Shown: positions 8,727 through 18,565 of the stretch, in pieces
Layout: each line of letters opens with the position of its first letter
Position numbering within the stretch: position 1 is the stretch's first letter
NCBI RefSeq assembly: GCF_900113525.1
Contig: NZ_FOPP01000002.1
Span: forward strand, 494,897-558,896
Direction: 5' to 3'
DNA length: 64,000 bases
DNA from: Pedobacter insulae
GTDB lineage: Bacteria > Bacteroidota > Bacteroidia > Sphingobacteriales > Sphingobacteriaceae
Made by a program: the position numbers and the translations under genes
Notes under the pieces: model-generated
What the model was told of the DNA's origin: nothing
Database searches by the model: none
What the model saw: the letters and a program-made list of their open reading frames with translations, nothing else

Positions 8727-9707
8727 TTATTTTTTAGTTACATCAGTTAACTTAACTTCAATTACATAGGTTCCTTCTAATTTTAATTGGAATTCAAATC
8801 TAGGATTAGCCGAGTAAAGGCCAGGAGCCATCCCATCAATATTCACAAATTGACTTGGTATCCTATAGTACATCAAAAACCCCCAGTCTGTTGCAGGCGT
8901 AACATACCTTGCTAAAGGAAATGGTGCAACTTCAAAGTCGCAGATCATCGCCGTATCTGTAATTAATACCGGGTTAAATTTTGCGTAATTTTCGAAAATA
9001 GGACGGTCGCCACGTTTAATAATTTCACCCGCTTTCGGATTAAAGGTTACTCCATTTCTATCAACGATCTTTAAAATAGCACGAGCACCATTGTTAGAGA
9101 TTTTCTTTGCAGTTACTTTCGGCGCTTTCATGTCTAGAAAAGCACCAGTCACATCATGGGCCCCTGCAGCACCTGTAGAGTTCACTACAAATAAATCTTC
9201 TCCAATTGGATCAACTACATTGATTGTTGCCAGCGATGGAAATACTTTAGTTCCAGTAGGGTTGGTCATTTCAACATCAAAAACATATTTGCCAATCGGA
9301 AGGTTGGCAGATGCCTTATTGAAAGTTAGTTGCCCACTTTGCTCATTAAAGTACATTGGGAATTTCTTTTGCAACTCCCTTTTCTTATCTAGCAACGCAA
9401 CGGTTGTATCTGTTGCAATGTTAAATGATTCACCAGTTTTAAATACTAATACTTCATATTCAGTCGAGAATTCTTTTGGTGCTGGGCTTCCGTCAACACC
9501 TCTAAGATTCAGCATCTTAAAAGTATAGGGAGGCGTAGAACCATCTGCATTTATTCGGTCAGATTGGGTTAGTATTAGGCCCCTTTTTGCGAAGATATCA
9601 TTGTTCTTATAACGGATTGCTGAACTTTGAAAACCATCATCGATTTTTGTACATGCTGCTATGCTTACTAAAAGCCCAGCTGCCAATATATATTTAAATT
9701 TCATCAT
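8727..9707 (-). CDS. DUF5007-like outer-membrane lipoprotein
   Basis: About 326 residues with a lipoprotein signal (M-K-F-K-Y-I-L-A-A-G then V-S-I-A-A-C), lipidated on the Cys near residue 19. No enzyme motif is visible. It has beta-rich composition and resembles the DUF5007 proteins encoded beside fasciclin/SusCD operons in Sphingobacteriaceae (recognition from memory, moderate). It is the last gene of the operon, just before the terminator. A longer start at 9734 sits 2 bases after the upstream stop, but it would put nine hydrophilic residues ahead of the signal peptide, so 9707 (or 9704) is preferred. It likely acts as a surface glycan-binding accessory of the SusC/D complex (inference). 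Confidence 0.65.
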   Translation of the reverse strand: MMKFKYILAAGLLVSIAACTKIDDGFQSSAIRYKNNDIFAKRGLILTQSDRINADGSTPPYTFKMLNLRGVDGSPAPKEFSTEYEVLVFKTGESFNIATDTTVALLDKKRELQKKFPMYFNEQSGQLTFNKASANLPIGKYVFDVEMTNPTGTKVFPSLATINVVDPIGEDLFVVNSTGAAGAHDVTGAFLDMKAPKVTAKKISNNGARAILKIVDRNGVTFNPKAGEIIKRGDRPIFENYAKFNPVLITDTAMICDFEVAPFPLARYVTPATDWGFLMYYRIPSQFVNIDGMAPGLYSANPRFEFQLKLEGTYVIEVKLTDVTKK

Positions 9708-9736
9708 ATAATTTTTTAAAATGTGATTATCCATCT

Positions 9737-10423
9737 TTAACCTCCTGTTGATTCAGCGTTGAAAAACAATCGATGATTACCATCTAGCACATGAATAATA
9801 CCCGTTTTGGTGATAATTCCCGATGTTTGACAATCAACTGCTTTATCCTTTTGATTTTGCGGGATTGTAGCTTGATCGGCTTCTTTATCATCTCGGGTTC
9901 CAATTACTTTAGTGTAGGTCACGTAGTCGATAAAGCTTACATAGTTGCTATAGCTATATGATCTTCTAAATTTGATCATAAATTTTACATCAGGAATGTT
10001 CCCTAATGCACTATCATATAATACTCCGCCTAGGGTTATATCTTCTCTGTTTATTTTACCGGGAAACATGTAAGTTTTTAAAGAATCGCGTAGCTCTTGT
10101 ACATTCAAATCCTGAATGGTAAACTTGATGTTTTCATCACCAAGTTCTACAGATCTTTTGTATTTTTTGGCAGCTACGTAATCTGCTACACCATAGTTGG
10201 TTGTGGCAAAAAAGGTAATATTTCCATTGATGGCATCTTTTAAACCTGCCTTATCAATTACCTTTACCAAAGAGTCGAATTTTTTGTTCGATTTTAGGTA
10301 ATCATAGGTCGTCATATCAACGTAAGCGATACTTTTGCCGCCGTCATTTTTATAATCATCCTTCTTGCAGGCAAACAATATAGAAAGTGCAAAAAGTACA
10401 CAGATGGTGATTTTATTTTTCAT
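9737..10423 (-). CDS. Fasciclin (FAS1)-domain lipoprotein
   Basis: A 228-residue protein with a lipobox (S-I-L-F-A-C) at residues 14-19. The body resembles one divergent FAS1 domain: a segment with Y-D-Y-L near 41-45, F-D-S-L-V-K-V-I-D at about 54-62, and I-T-F-F-A-T-T-N-Y near 70-80, the usual 'TvFAPtn' FAS1 box. An H-V-L-D-G-N-H-R motif near the C-terminus matches the second FAS1 box. FAS1 domains mediate adhesion or binding. It is placed between SusD and the DUF5007-like lipoprotein in one operon, so it is probably an outer-membrane accessory of that uptake system. Confidence 0.75.
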   Translation of the reverse strand: MKNKITICVLFALSILFACKKDDYKNDGGKSIAYVDMTTYDYLKSNKKFDSLVKVIDKAGLKDAINGNITFFATTNYGVADYVAAKKYKRSVELGDENIKFTIQDLNVQELRDSLKTYMFPGKINREDITLGGVLYDSALGNIPDVKFMIKFRRSYSYSNYVSFIDYVTYTKVIGTRDDKEADQATIPQNQKDKAVDCQTSGIITKTGIIHVLDGNHRLFFNAESTGG

Positions 10424-10440
10424 AATTAATTTCTCTTAGA

Positions 10441-12015
10441 TTAAACTTTACCTAACCAATAAGTGGTTTGTTTTAAATTTGGATTTTCTCTAAATAACGC
10501 TGGATCAACTGGCCAGTAGAACCCTTCACGTTTAAACCTGTCTTCGCTCATCCAATCAATAAAATACTCATAAGTCCTAGTTCTAAGTAAATCATAGTAT
10601 AGATGTCCTTCTAAGAACATTTCCTTTCCACGCTCTAAAATGTATTCATACATTACATCGTCTTTGCTCCATCCCGCTGGGATTTGTGCTTGTGGTGAAG
10701 CCCCATTTCTTTTTCTGAACGAATTGATAATATCAGTTGCTGTGGCTGGGTCATTTTTATATAAAGCAATCTCTGCTTTTAACAACATCATATCACTCAA
10801 TCTAAAGATAATCATGTTATTGCTAAGTACTGCATCAAGGCGTTGTCCAGGATTACGATAAATTACGTTTGAGTATTTGATCAGCATTGGCTTATCAGTT
10901 TCAACAAGGTCAAAGTTCTTTTTAAACCTTACATCGCCTTTATCTAAAGGAGCAACCCAGTTCCATTGAGTGCCGTCCCATACCCACTGACCACCTAAAC
11001 CAAAATGATTATCTAGGTAGCTTTTTAGTACGAAATTGCGTGGATTGTTTCCATAACCATTCACATATGAGCCATTTAAGAAACGTGTTCCAATGCTACT
11101 ATTTGAACCTTCTAATGTATTATCACTCATATTGATCTCGAAAATGCCTTCCGGTGAGCGTCCAATGAAGGTATTGTAATATTTCGATGTATCTGTCTGA
11201 GAATAACCTCCACGACTGATAATTGCATTGATGGTTGTATCTGCACTGTTAACATCAGCCATAATAGGACTATTGTTACTTACATCTGTCATAGTTGCTC
11301 TCCAAAGATATAAGTGAGCTAATAAAGCATAAACCGACCCTTTGTTAGCCGTAACTTTAGCGTCTCCAGTATTCTCGTAAGTCCAGCTTAAAAGGCTTGC
11401 AGCCTTGTGGCAATCGTCTTCAACTTGTTTCATTACAGCTGCCCTTGGCGAACGACCTAATTGTGGCGCGCTGATCGGATCTTCATACGCTTCTGTGACC
11501 AATGGCACATCGCCCCAAACTCTCACCATCATAAAATAACTAAGTGCTCTAATAAATAAAGCTTGTCCCATTAAGCTATTTCTAAATTCAGTTGGGTTCT
11601 CTTCATCTTTCAGCTGCGTATCGGTCATTTTAGGGATGTTTGCCAATACAATGTTAGACATGGCAATTGTTTTATAGTATTTGGTCCAATTAGCCAAACT
11701 TTCGACATTGTATTGGAACGTGAAATCACCATTTTGGATGCCTTCTAAACCATCACCGGTATATTGCATGGTAAAGTAGCTCTTCGCTATTGCATCACCG
11801 TACATATAATATCTGTTTTCTTTATCGGTAACAGCATCTCTTAACAAAGCATAGTTACCGGCTATCGCGCTTCGAGCATCTCTGGCATTTTGCCAGAAAA
11901 CTTCTTGATAGGTAGAATTTTTAGGCTCTTCTGTTAAAAGTTTTTTACATGAGGTTATACTAGTTGCAATGAGCACTGTACTTAGTATAATTAAATTTTT
12001 ATATATTGTTTTCAT
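10441..12015 (-). CDS. SusD/RagB-family outer-membrane glycan-binding lipoprotein
   Basis: A 524-residue lipoprotein (lipobox S-I-T-S-C, residues 19-23) with the SusD alpha-helical TPR core. Typical segments are V-R-V-W-G-D-V-P-L-V-T-E near residue 165 and the C-terminal R-G-K-E-M-F-L-E-G-H-L-Y-Y-D-L-L-R motif near 455. SusD binds the ligand at the cell surface and forms the lid of the SusC barrel. It starts 10 bases after the SusC stop, so the two are co-translated. The substrate is unknown; no glycosidase lies in this operon, and the nearest secreted enzyme is the GH43. Confidence 0.9.
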   Translation of the reverse strand: MKTIYKNLIILSTVLIATSITSCKKLLTEEPKNSTYQEVFWQNARDARSAIAGNYALLRDAVTDKENRYYMYGDAIAKSYFTMQYTGDGLEGIQNGDFTFQYNVESLANWTKYYKTIAMSNIVLANIPKMTDTQLKDEENPTEFRNSLMGQALFIRALSYFMMVRVWGDVPLVTEAYEDPISAPQLGRSPRAAVMKQVEDDCHKAASLLSWTYENTGDAKVTANKGSVYALLAHLYLWRATMTDVSNNSPIMADVNSADTTINAIISRGGYSQTDTSKYYNTFIGRSPEGIFEINMSDNTLEGSNSSIGTRFLNGSYVNGYGNNPRNFVLKSYLDNHFGLGGQWVWDGTQWNWVAPLDKGDVRFKKNFDLVETDKPMLIKYSNVIYRNPGQRLDAVLSNNMIIFRLSDMMLLKAEIALYKNDPATATDIINSFRKRNGASPQAQIPAGWSKDDVMYEYILERGKEMFLEGHLYYDLLRTRTYEYFIDWMSEDRFKREGFYWPVDPALFRENPNLKQTTYWLGKV

Positions 12016-12025
12016 CTTTTAGAAG

Positions 12026-15000
12026 TTAAAATTGAATTTCTAAACCTAAGGTGTATTTTCTTGGAATTGGATAACCTGCCCCGTTATATTCGCCGTATGG
12101 ATTTACCGCTTCTGCATCAGGTAGTCTTTTCGATTGTTGGAACATGGCTACATTGTCAGCGATTCCGAATATTTTAAGTTTGGACATACCTAATTTTTTT
12201 GTCATTGGCGCAGGCAGTTGATAACCTACGTTTATGCTCTTGATTCTAAACCATCCACCCTTTTCTAAGAAAAAACTTTGTGCACTCGTATAATAATAAC
12301 GATACGAACCAAGGTCTACTTTGGCATAACGGGCATCATCGCCTTGATTTCTCCAGATATCGATATTACTATAATCTGGTGAAGAAAATTGTGCATAATT
12401 AGCCACGGCATTACCATCAGTTGAAGTCGAGAAACGATCTGCTTCAAATAGATTAAGTACATCTCTATCAAAGGTAAATGCAGAGAAGATTTGTAAACTA
12501 AAACCTTTGTAACTGAAGTTGTTTGTCCAACCCCCGGTATATTTCGGATTAGGATCCCCCATTGGTAGTTTGTCTGGATTTATCCCTGAATTAAACACGT
12601 CGGTAAAGTAATCTCCATCCAAATCGTCGAAATAAAACATACCTCCTAAGAACGTTCCGTTACTGTTTCTATACTTCTCACCGGTGAATGGGTTTTGAGG
12701 TACATCGGCATCACTTTTAAATACACCTTTGGTTCTATACAAATAGAATGCATTAATCGGACTGCCTACTGATAGAATGTGAGATTTATCAAACCTATCC
12801 CCATCCATAACCAAATCTCTACCGCCATTTGGCAAGCTCATGATACGGTTTTTGTTATAGGAGATGTTAAATTGGGTAGTCCATCTAAATTTACTGGAAG
12901 CTTTTAATGGATTGGCTATCACCGTTACCTCGGCTCCTGAGTTTCTTACCCCTATTGAGTTGGTTAATGCAAGATCATAACCTGTTGTTAAAGGTAAATT
13001 TACGCTAAATAGTTGTAAAGAACTTTCTTTGTTATAGACTTCAAATTGGAAAGCGAATTTTCCGTTTTTAAGCTCAATGTCAGTACCAATGTTCCATTGC
13101 ATTGATTTCTGCCAACTTAAGTTTTTCTGAGCTACCCCATCATAAAAATTTGGTGTAATTGCAGTAACCCCATTGTAAGAGGTAGAACCTCCTCCACCAA
13201 AATAGCCAGCTGCGTTTACGTTATATAGGTTGTATTGTAGATAATTGCTTGTTGGTAAGCTTCCTGAGTTACCAATACTTGCTCTCAATTTAACCATTGA
13301 AAAAAGTTTATTGTCTTTCATGAAATCTTCTTCACTTAACAACCATGCTGCCGAGGCAGAAGGGAAATAACCCCATTTATTATTCTTTCCAAAACGCGAT
13401 GATCCATCTGCTCTGGCGCTAAATGAGAATAAATATTTACTATCGAAATCATAGGCTATCCTTGCATAATACGATAGTAAACCATATGCTTGGTAGTCAG
13501 ATCCTGCACCAATTTTTGCTTGCTGAAATCCATTTACCACTTGAATATTGTCAGACGCACCGTTGGATCCAGATGCGGTTATGGTTTGGTATTGGTTATA
13601 TTGGATGTCTTGACCTACCACTGCGCTAAGGCTATGTTTTTTAAAGGTATTGTTATAGCTTAAAAAGTTCGAGGTTAATAAATCTATTGCATTAGAGGCA
13701 AAGCTGTATGAATAATTACCCTGATTATTTTGCAATGCATTTCCTCTATTAAAATCTCTTCTATCATTATCTCCTTTATAAGAGGATTGAGAAGTAAATC
13801 TGAAATTAGGAGAAAAATCATAGCTCATATTCAAATTCAAGGTGAGCTGATTGCTTATGTTTTTATCAAGGTTTTCGTCATATTCACCCAATAAAAAAGC
13901 CCTTTTTTCATCATCCATATTGAAAAGCGACGAAGGCATATTGCCAGAACCTAAAGCAATTGGACTTCCAGAACTACCATTTCCTCTTGCTCTATCCGAA
14001 CGAGAAAAGGCTACAAGCGGGTTAATAGTTAATCTTTCTTTAAGTGCTTTTGATGAAAGGTTTAGTCGACCGGTATATCTTTTAAAACCGGTAGCTTTGA
14101 TAATACCTTCTTCATTATAGGCGCCGCCGCTAAATCTATAGATCATTCCACCGTTTCCACCACCACTTAGGTTAAGATCGACATTGCTGATTCTTCCTTG
14201 CTGATAAAACATGTCCTGCCAATCGGTATTACCATTGAATGCAGAATTTAAACTGTCTGTTAAAAGGTAAGGTAATTGTTTTTGATCGGCATAAGTAAGT
14301 TGATTTTCTAAAATCGCTAATTTTTGTCTACGTTCAACGGTTCCTAAAGTAACATCACGCAATTCAGGACGTGCTGTAACACCATAATAGGTGTTGATGC
14401 CCACTCTAGGGTCACCACTTGTTCCCTTTTTTGTGGTAATTAAAATTACGCCATTCGCTGCTCTTGATCCATAAATCGCAGCGGCTGAAGCATCCTTTAA
14501 GATATCGATCGACTCGATATCCATAGGGTTGATTCCGGCAAGATAGTTAGTTCCCGTTCCTGTTCCAGGACCTACATAAGACTCAGTAGGCTGAGGTACT
14601 CCATCAACTACATAGAGGGGCGAATTCACTACATTAAATTCGTCATAGCCCCTGCTAAGTAAAGAGTTACCCCTAACTGATACGGTAGGTGCGGTACCAG
14701 GCTGTCCAGAAAAATTTTGAACGTTTACACCCGATACACGACCTTGTAAAAGTTGGTCAAAACTTGCGGCCGGTAAATTCTCAAGCTCCTTAGCCGAGAT
14801 ACTGGAAATGGACGCTGTGTTCTTTTTTCTAGTGATACGTTGGTATCCAATTAATACGACTTCACTCAAGCTTCGGGTGTCTTCTTCTAAGATCACACTA
14901 AGGGAGCTTTTGCCTTCGGTCGACAGATCTTTGGTTATAAAACCAAGCATCTTAAACTCTAGCACCGCACTCGGCTTAGTTAAGGTTAGCGTAAACTGAC

Positions 15001-15178
15001 CCTCACTATTTGTTAGAGTACCATTTTTGGTGCCTTTTTCTAAAATAGAAACTCCAGGTATTGGTCCGGTTGCATCCTTAACGGTTCCGGTAATTTTGGT
15101 CTGCGCAAATACAGCCCATGGAATTATCATAATCGCAATAACGCCAAATAATCTACTTAGGTAATTTTTCAAATTCAT
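12026..15178 (-). CDS. SusC/RagA-family TonB-dependent outer-membrane transporter
   Basis: A 1050-residue outer-membrane receptor. After a signal peptide (about 1-25, ending V-F-A-Q) comes a CarboxypepD_reg-like domain (about 28-105), then the TonB box region (S-E-V-V-L-I-G-Y near 105), a plug domain with L-Q-G-R-V-S-G-V and V-L-I-T-T-K-K-G at about 140-250, and the 22-strand barrel ending in Y-T-L-G-L-E-I-Q-F with the required terminal Phe. No STN domain is present, so it is not coupled to an ECF sigma cascade. It is the first gene of the minus-strand operon and is divergent from the M61 peptidase across a 194-base gap that must carry both promoters; I could not assign a clear box there. Confidence 0.92.
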   Translation of the reverse strand: MNLKNYLSRLFGVIAIMIIPWAVFAQTKITGTVKDATGPIPGVSILEKGTKNGTLTNSEGQFTLTLTKPSAVLEFKMLGFITKDLSTEGKSSLSVILEEDTRSLSEVVLIGYQRITRKKNTASISSISAKELENLPAASFDQLLQGRVSGVNVQNFSGQPGTAPTVSVRGNSLLSRGYDEFNVVNSPLYVVDGVPQPTESYVGPGTGTGTNYLAGINPMDIESIDILKDASAAAIYGSRAANGVILITTKKGTSGDPRVGINTYYGVTARPELRDVTLGTVERRQKLAILENQLTYADQKQLPYLLTDSLNSAFNGNTDWQDMFYQQGRISNVDLNLSGGGNGGMIYRFSGGAYNEEGIIKATGFKRYTGRLNLSSKALKERLTINPLVAFSRSDRARGNGSSGSPIALGSGNMPSSLFNMDDEKRAFLLGEYDENLDKNISNQLTLNLNMSYDFSPNFRFTSQSSYKGDNDRRDFNRGNALQNNQGNYSYSFASNAIDLLTSNFLSYNNTFKKHSLSAVVGQDIQYNQYQTITASGSNGASDNIQVVNGFQQAKIGAGSDYQAYGLLSYYARIAYDFDSKYLFSFSARADGSSRFGKNNKWGYFPSASAAWLLSEEDFMKDNKLFSMVKLRASIGNSGSLPTSNYLQYNLYNVNAAGYFGGGGSTSYNGVTAITPNFYDGVAQKNLSWQKSMQWNIGTDIELKNGKFAFQFEVYNKESSLQLFSVNLPLTTGYDLALTNSIGVRNSGAEVTVIANPLKASSKFRWTTQFNISYNKNRIMSLPNGGRDLVMDGDRFDKSHILSVGSPINAFYLYRTKGVFKSDADVPQNPFTGEKYRNSNGTFLGGMFYFDDLDGDYFTDVFNSGINPDKLPMGDPNPKYTGGWTNNFSYKGFSLQIFSAFTFDRDVLNLFEADRFSTSTDGNAVANYAQFSSPDYSNIDIWRNQGDDARYAKVDLGSYRYYYTSAQSFFLEKGGWFRIKSINVGYQLPAPMTKKLGMSKLKIFGIADNVAMFQQSKRLPDAEAVNPYGEYNGAGYPIPRKYTLGLEIQF

Positions 15179-15372
15179 AATGGTTTGGTTTAGGGTGAGT
15201 TAGCTGTTTTTTAATTATTGATTTAACATTAACTAAAATTATGATTCCACTTATGGTTTAATACTTCATATATTATCTAATCATGATCATTTTTTAACCA
15301 AATAAGTAGGGTGGTAAATCGATTTTGACACTTTTATTTACCTTAATTGCCTAATTAAAAATGGATCGTATT

Positions 15373-17187
15373 ATGAAAATGCAACCCAAGTTCAGTAGTT
15401 TTTTTCTCTTGTTTATTTTGTTTATTTCCGGTACCACAAACGGCCAGTCTAATAAGGCTTCGAGACTTGAGATGGTTTATACAGTTTCAATGGAGCAACC
15501 TGAGTCAAATACTTTTCAGGTTGTATTGAATTGTGGTGGATTAAGTGAAAATTATTACGACTTTAAGATCCCGGTATGGATGCCGGGTTATTATCAAATA
15601 TTAAATTATGCAAATGATATTAAAAATTTAAAAATTAGTGATTTAAAAGGTAATCCGGTCAAATGGGATAAGGCAAACCACAACACCTGGAGAGTGTATT
15701 CAGGAGGGGTAAAGGCAATTGAGCTTAATTATGAGGTAAAGACCAATAGATCTTTTGTGGCTACCAATTATTTGAATTCAGAACGTGCTTTTATTGCGCC
15801 AACAGGTTTGTTTATGCATGTTGCTGATCAGATTAATGTACCTGTAACCGTTCATATTAAACCGTATAGGGGTTGGAACAGGATCGCAACAGGCCTGGAA
15901 AAGATCAAAGAATTTACATATCATGCAAATGATTTCGACATCTTGTATGATAGCCCGATTTTAATCGGAAAGCTGGAAGAATTGCCCTTCTTTACTGTTA
16001 AGGGTGTGCCACATTATTTCATCGGCTATCAATTAGGGGATTTTAATAAGGAAGCTTTTATGGCAGATTTGAAAAAGGTAATTGAAGCTGCTGTAGCCGT
16101 AATTGGCGATATACCATTTAAAGATTATACTTTTATCGGTATCGGTCCGGGTGGAGGTGGCATAGAACACCTAAACTCCAGTGCTGTGGCGTTTACAGGA
16201 TCCAAGAGTTTAGATAAGCCAGGTGGCCGGATGGGGATTCTAAGCTTTTTGGGTCATGAATATTTTCACCATTATAATGCAAAAAGGATTAGGCCCATAG
16301 AATTGGGGCCTTTTGACTATGATAATGGTAGTAGAACCAATATGCTTTGGGTAGCGGAAGGCGTTACCACCTATTATGATGAGATGTTATTAAGGTGGGC
16401 TAAACTAGAATCCAGTGAACAAATTTTGGTAAACTTTCAACAAGCAATTAAGAAATATGAGACATCGCCCGGAAGTTTGTTTCAAGCTGTTAGTCAGGCA
16501 AGTTATGATACTTGGTCTGACGGCCCCTTTGGCAGAATAGGGGATGAGGTTAATAAAACTGTTTCCTATTATGATAAGGGTCCTGTAATGGGGATGTTGC
16601 TCGATTTTAAGATCAGACATGAGACAAAGAATAAGAAATCATTAAATGATGTAATGAGGACTTTGTATTATACTTTTTATAAAAAAGAAAACCGAGGTTA
16701 TACGGAAGATGAATTTCGTAAGGTATGTGAGCAGACAGCTGGGGGATCATTAGCAGAATTTTTTAGCTACATATACACCGTGAAAACCCCGGATTATGTC
16801 AAATATCTCAATTATGCAGGTCTAACGATTGATGTTAAACCAAGAGTTATGGAAGGAGCTTGGCATGGAATTCATGCGGCTGTTGTAAACGATAGCTTGC
16901 GGGTTAGAGATGTAGACTGGAACTCGCCAGCTTGGATTGAAGGTATTAGAAGAAACCAGGTTATTGCCAGCATCAATGGTCAGCCCGCGAGTAAAACACT
17001 ATTGGATCAAATAACAAAGCAAAATCATCCAAATGACAGAATAAAGATCGAGACTTTTGATCGTGGTAAGAAAGCAATTATTCCGATGCTCTTGGGTAAG
17101 AAAAGTGAGACAAGTTTCGAGATCAAACGACTTTCGAGGCCCAATGAACTTCAGAAAATAATTTTGAAGAGCTGGTTAAAGGAATAA
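15373..17187 (+). CDS. Secreted M61-family glycyl aminopeptidase with PDZ domain
   Basis: About 604 residues with a signal peptide (hydrophobic stretch about 8-20, ending N-G-Q). It is a zinc metallopeptidase: H295-E-Y-F-H299 with Glu296 as catalytic base, and Glu329 in W-V-A-E-G-V-T as third ligand. The H-E-x-F-H-x-x-N-x-K-R-I-R-P context is diagnostic of family M61. A C-terminal PDZ domain covers about 500-580. M61 enzymes release N-terminal Gly/Ala. ATG codons occur at 15361, 15373 and 15379; 15373 gives the best leader. It is probably unrelated to the divergent glycan operon. Confidence 0.9.
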   Translation: MKMQPKFSSFFLLFILFISGTTNGQSNKASRLEMVYTVSMEQPESNTFQVVLNCGGLSENYYDFKIPVWMPGYYQILNYANDIKNLKISDLKGNPVKWDKANHNTWRVYSGGVKAIELNYEVKTNRSFVATNYLNSERAFIAPTGLFMHVADQINVPVTVHIKPYRGWNRIATGLEKIKEFTYHANDFDILYDSPILIGKLEELPFFTVKGVPHYFIGYQLGDFNKEAFMADLKKVIEAAVAVIGDIPFKDYTFIGIGPGGGGIEHLNSSAVAFTGSKSLDKPGGRMGILSFLGHEYFHHYNAKRIRPIELGPFDYDNGSRTNMLWVAEGVTTYYDEMLLRWAKLESSEQILVNFQQAIKKYETSPGSLFQAVSQASYDTWSDGPFGRIGDEVNKTVSYYDKGPVMGMLLDFKIRHETKNKKSLNDVMRTLYYTFYKKENRGYTEDEFRKVCEQTAGGSLAEFFSYIYTVKTPDYVKYLNYAGLTIDVKPRVMEGAWHGIHAAVVNDSLRVRDVDWNSPAWIEGIRRNQVIASINGQPASKTLLDQITKQNHPNDRIKIETFDRGKKAIIPMLLGKKSETSFEIKRLSRPNELQKIILKSWLKE

Positions 17188-17249
17188 ACAAGAAATTAAA
17201 TTCTATTTATTGGTGCTAATTACTATCTTCGAAAGATAGATTTTTGAAG

Positions 17250-18026
17250 ATGAAAAGATGTTTTTTAATTACCTCTATGGTTCTAGCTGGCAGTCAATTT
17301 ATTACTGCTAATGCACAAGAAAAGCCAAAGCCTGCTGATACTGAATTTTACACTCCTGTTCCGGCTGTTGTAAGCCCTGGAGCAACAAATAGCAGTGCTC
17401 CATCGGATGCGATTATTTTATTTGACGGTAAAAATTTAAACGAGTGGGTGAGTGTAAAGGATAATAGCCCCGCAAAGTGGATTGTTAACAATGGTGCATT
17501 TACCGTTGATAAAACTACCGGCAATATAGAGACTAAAAGAAAGTTTACCAATTATCAGCTGCATTTAGAATGGCAAATTCCATCAAATATTACCGGAGAA
17601 GGCCAGGCCAGAGGCAACAGCGGCTTGTTTTTAGCTTCTACGGGCGGTGGCGATTTAGGTTACGAACTACAAATATTAGACTCTTATAACAATAAAACAT
17701 ATACCAACGGACAAGCAGGAAGCATTTATAAGCAAACTGCACCAATTGTTAATGCTAACCGTAAACCGGGAGAGTGGCAGAGTTATGATGTGATTTGGAC
17801 TGCCCCGGTATTTAAGGAAGATGGCAGTTTAAAAAGTGCGGCTAAAGTAACGGTTTTATTTAATGGGGTTTTAATTCAGCACAATTTTGAACTGGCCGGG
17901 CCAACACAATACATTGGTAAAGCTGCATATAACAAAGCTCATGGCGCTAGTCCAATCAAACTACAATCTCATGGTGATAAAAGCGAGCCAATCAGCTTTC
18001 GCAATATCTGGATAAGGGAGTTATAA
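17250..18026 (+). CDS. Secreted DUF1080 (3-keto-disaccharide hydrolase-like) protein
   Basis: 258 residues. The longest frame starts with TTG at 17244, but ATG 17250 directly precedes the signal peptide (ending I-T-A-N-A-Q). Residues of about 50-255 form a concanavalin-like jelly roll typical of DUF1080: I-L-F-D-G-K-N-L-N-E-W near 53, G-N-S-G-L-F near 125, G-Y-E-L-Q-I-L-D near 139 and the final F-R-N-I-W-I-R-E-L. Some DUF1080 proteins hydrolyse 3-keto-glycosides made by Gfo/Idh/MocA oxidoreductases; one such oxidoreductase is encoded far downstream at 59361, with no evidence that they work together. A small inverted repeat (CTATCTT/AAGATAG, 17223-17239) precedes the gene. Confidence 0.8.
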   Translation: MKRCFLITSMVLAGSQFITANAQEKPKPADTEFYTPVPAVVSPGATNSSAPSDAIILFDGKNLNEWVSVKDNSPAKWIVNNGAFTVDKTTGNIETKRKFTNYQLHLEWQIPSNITGEGQARGNSGLFLASTGGGDLGYELQILDSYNNKTYTNGQAGSIYKQTAPIVNANRKPGEWQSYDVIWTAPVFKEDGSLKSAAKVTVLFNGVLIQHNFELAGPTQYIGKAAYNKAHGASPIKLQSHGDKSEPISFRNIWIREL

Positions 18027-18059
18027 TATTAATAATTTAGGCACAAGAAATAAGAACGA

Positions 18060-18530
18060 ATGAACGATTTAAACGCATTAAGCCAAGTAGCAGAATTTCA
18101 TAAAACTTTTAAACATCCGATTGTTGAGCAAGCAGCTATACCCAGTAAAGAACGATGCCAGTTAAGGATAGCTTTGTTGGCAGAGGAATTAAAAGAGTTG
18201 CAAGAGGCAGTAGATGATAATAACCTAGTTGAAATTGCCGATGCCTTATGTGATTTACAATATGTACTGGCTGGCGCTGTGCTTGAATTCGGGCTCGGCG
18301 ATAAATTTAAGGAACTCTTTGATGAAGTTCATCGTTCTAATATGAGCAAAGCCTGTAAAACGATTGAAGAAGCAAATGAAACCCTCGCCCATTACAAAAG
18401 TAAAGGTAATGTAGCGGCGCATTATAAAGAGATTGATGGATTGTTTTTAGTATATCGGGACGGAGATTTTAAAACTTTAAAGTCGATTGCCTATTCTCCA
18501 GCTGATTTGAAAACAATCGTAGAAAGATAA
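18060..18530 (+). CDS. MazG/HisE-like nucleoside triphosphate pyrophosphohydrolase
   Basis: A 156-residue cytoplasmic all-alpha protein. The Mg-binding signature E-E-L-K-E-L-Q-E at about 43-50 followed by E-I-A-D-A-L-C-D-L at about 60-68 is the E-x-x-E ... E-x-x-D motif of the all-alpha NTP-PPase superfamily. The likely reaction is hydrolysis of a (d)NTP to NMP and pyrophosphate, a house-cleaning or pool-control role; the exact nucleotide cannot be told. It starts 34 bases after the DUF1080 stop and is followed by a MaoC-like gene, possibly one transcript, with no obvious shared function. Confidence 0.8.
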   Translation: MNDLNALSQVAEFHKTFKHPIVEQAAIPSKERCQLRIALLAEELKELQEAVDDNNLVEIADALCDLQYVLAGAVLEFGLGDKFKELFDEVHRSNMSKACKTIEEANETLAHYKSKGNVAAHYKEIDGLFLVYRDGDFKTLKSIAYSPADLKTIVER

Positions 18531-18565
18531 TTATCCAAGAAACCAAAAACTCAACCTATCGTATT

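Noticed and set aside
9091..9528. 145-residue plus-strand open frame
   Set aside because: It lies fully antisense to the DUF5007-like lipoprotein, has no recognisable domain and no promoter or leader.
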